Source: CALOCN01 sp942491735
GTDB lineage: Bacteria; Eisenbacteria; RBG-16-71-46; JABDJR01
Length of the DNA: 64,000 nt
Assembly (NCBI GenBank): GCA_942491735.1
Contig: CALOCN010000001.1
Span: 372,001 to 436,000 of the forward strand
Direction of reading: 5' to 3'
Part shown: positions 62,691-64,000 of the stretch, in pieces
Position numbering within the stretch: the stretch's first letter is position 1
Layout of the letters: each line of letters starts with the position of its first letter
Notes under the pieces: generated by a model
Told to the model about the DNA's origin: nothing
The model's database searches: none
The model's input: the letters and a program-made list of their open reading frames with translations, nothing else
Translations under genes and position numbers: made by a program

Positions 62691-64000
62691 ATGTCCACCC
62701 ATCGTCTCGAGGCCCTGCTGGACCACTACCGACGCTACGTCCGGGATCCGGCCACGGCGACCCCATGGCGGGATGTGTTTTCCCGCCTGGACGAGGATGC
62801 CAAGGCCTGGCTCGACGCGCGTCTTGACGGTTCGGCGCCGGCGGTTGCCGGGGCCCCGGTCGAGACCGGTGTTCCGGCGAGCGACGCGGAACAGGCGGCC
62901 CGGGATTCCACCCGGGCCCTCATGTTCATCCGCGTGCACCGGGTGCGGGGGCACCTGCAGGCCTCCCTGGATCCCCTCGGGCTGGCCAATCCCGAGCGCC
63001 ACCCCGAACTCCAGCCCGAGACCTACGGGTTCACCGAGGCGGACATGGACCGTCCCATCTTCCTGGATGGGGTGATGGGCATGCAGAGCGCGACCATGCG
63101 CGAGATCGTCGCCGCGGTCCGCACCACCTTCTGCGGGCCGGTGGGGCTCGAGTACATGCACCTCCAGGATCCGGCGCAGAAGGCGTGGATCCAGGAACGC
63201 ATGGAGAGCCCGGAACACCGGGCCACCCTCACCGACGCGGATCGCCTGGACATCCTGGAGCGGCTCACCGCAGCCGAGGCCTTCGAGAAATTCCTCGACA
63301 AGAAGTACACCGGAACCAAGCGGTTCGGTCTGGAGGGGGCGGAGACCACCATCCCCGCCCTGGAGACCATCGTCCGCACCGCGGTGGGACTCGGGGTGGA
63401 CGAGATCGTCCTGGGCATGGCCCACCGAGGCCGCCTCAATGTCCTGGCCAACGTGATGGAGAAGCCGCTCACCGCGATCTTCCACGAGTTCAAGGGGGGC
63501 AGTTCCACCCCCGAGGAGATCGGCGGTTCCGGCGATGTGAAGTATCACCTGGGCACTTCCACCGACCGCGAGATCGGTGGCAACTGGGTGCACCTGTCAC
63601 TGACTCCCAACCCGTCCCATCTCGAGGCGGTGGATCCGGTGGTGGTGGGCAAGGTGCGGGCCCGACAGGACCTGGTCGGGGACGGCGACAAGAACCGGGT
63701 GATCGGAATCCTGCTCCACGGCGACGCGGCGTTTGCCGGGCAGGGTGTGGTGGCGGAGACCCTGCAGTTCCTGGAACTCCCCGGCTATCGCACCGGCGGG
63801 ACGATCCATTTCATCATCAACAACCAGATCGGGTTCACCACCAACCCCATGATCGGTCGTTCCAGTCCCTACAGTTCGGATGTGGCCAAGGCGGTCCAGG
63901 CCCCCATTGTCCACGTGAACGGGGACAGCCCGGAAGCGGTGGTCCTGGTGGCCAAGTTCGCCATGGAATTCCGTCAGACCTTCAAGCGGGATGTGGTGAT
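62691..64000 (+). CDS. sucA: 2-oxoglutarate dehydrogenase E1 component (cut by right edge)
   Basis: First 436 codons only. Thiamine-diphosphate enzyme that decarboxylates 2-oxoglutarate in the OGDH complex. AGGAAG lies before the ATG, nine bases after sucD. Visible motifs: the N-terminal helix HRLEALLDHYRRYV, KRFGLEGAETTIPALE, GMAHRGRLNVLANV, the ThDP-binding HGDAAFAGQGVV and INNQIGFTTNP. The N-terminal part has an Ala/Pro/Val linker near 60-70. It shares the transcript with sucCD; the E2 gene sucB would be expected downstream. Confidence 0.97.
   Translation, partial: MSTHRLEALLDHYRRYVRDPATATPWRDVFSRLDEDAKAWLDARLDGSAPAVAGAPVETGVPASDAEQAARDSTRALMFIRVHRVRGHLQASLDPLGLANPERHPELQPETYGFTEADMDRPIFLDGVMGMQSATMREIVAAVRTTFCGPVGLEYMHLQDPAQKAWIQERMESPEHRATLTDADRLDILERLTAAEAFEKFLDKKYTGTKRFGLEGAETTIPALETIVRTAVGLGVDEIVLGMAHRGRLNVLANVMEKPLTAIFHEFKGGSSTPEEIGGSGDVKYHLGTSTDREIGGNWVHLSLTPNPSHLEAVDPVVVGKVRARQDLVGDGDKNRVIGILLHGDAAFAGQGVVAETLQFLELPGYRTGGTIHFIINNQIGFTTNPMIGRSSPYSSDVAKAVQAPIVHVNGDSPEAVVLVAKFAMEFRQTFKRDVV

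Overview
The window looks like chromosome of a high-G+C (roughly two thirds by eye), Gram-negative, peptide- and amino-acid-using bacterium. Outer-membrane barrels, many lipoprotein signals and Sec signals imply two membranes. Three large secreted proteins end in the FlgD-like / type IX secretion (T9SS) style C-terminal domain seen in the FCB superphylum. With the DUF5117 metalloprotease and many TTG starts this suggests a candidate phylum of the Eisenbacteria/Krumholzibacteria/Latescibacteria kind. That placement is inference: no rRNA or other phylogenetic marker is present. About 46 protein genes fill the window and no gap exceeds 300 bases. I saw no tRNA, rRNA, CRISPR array, IS element or phage gene.

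Layout. 1-5.8 kb: a DUF4097 protein cut by the left edge, an S9 peptidase, then a coupled plus-strand group (a frameshifted small gene, a BNR/sialidase-like lipoprotein, a second lipoprotein, a K+-channel-like protein with a zinc ribbon). 5.8-8.3 kb: minus-strand doxX - META-domain lipoprotein - EamA transporter. 8.4-13.5 kb: miaE, an S41 peptidase with TPRs, a DUF5117 zinc protease. 13.5-21.2 kb (minus): an ATP-grasp ligase behind a GNAT-nitrilase fusion, a large secreted subtilisin with PKD domains, an agmatinase-type ureohydrolase. 21.2-24.9 kb: a CoA-transferase and a periplasmic protein/Omp85-like barrel pair. 24.9-27.7 kb (minus): Tat-exported amidase and ferrochelatase. 27.8-35.9 kb: prolyl oligopeptidase, DUF255 protein, TlpA-like lipoprotein, SDR and dienelactone hydrolase in a tight run, then a sulfatase. 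36-45.3 kb: a secreted HExxH protein, an OM protein and a PliI-like lipoprotein (minus), a secreted caspase/legumain-like protein, and a PGM1-type peptide ligase. 45.3-51.9 kb (minus): regulator plus CPBP protease, and lhr - small protein - GNAT. 52-59 kb: outer-membrane proteins, including an OprO/OprP-like porin behind a clear Pho box. 59-64 kb: gdhA, then sucC, sucD and the start of sucA.

Together the genes describe an organism that degrades protein outside and at the cell surface (S8, S9, S41, zinc and clan-CD peptidases), moves products through outer-membrane barrels, and feeds amino-acid carbon through glutamate dehydrogenase into the 2-oxoglutarate to succinate part of the TCA cycle. 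Transcription units are mostly preceded by a TAnnnT -10-like box, often as GTGC-TAnnnT. Many neighbouring genes are coupled by 4-base ATGA or TTGA stop/start overlaps.
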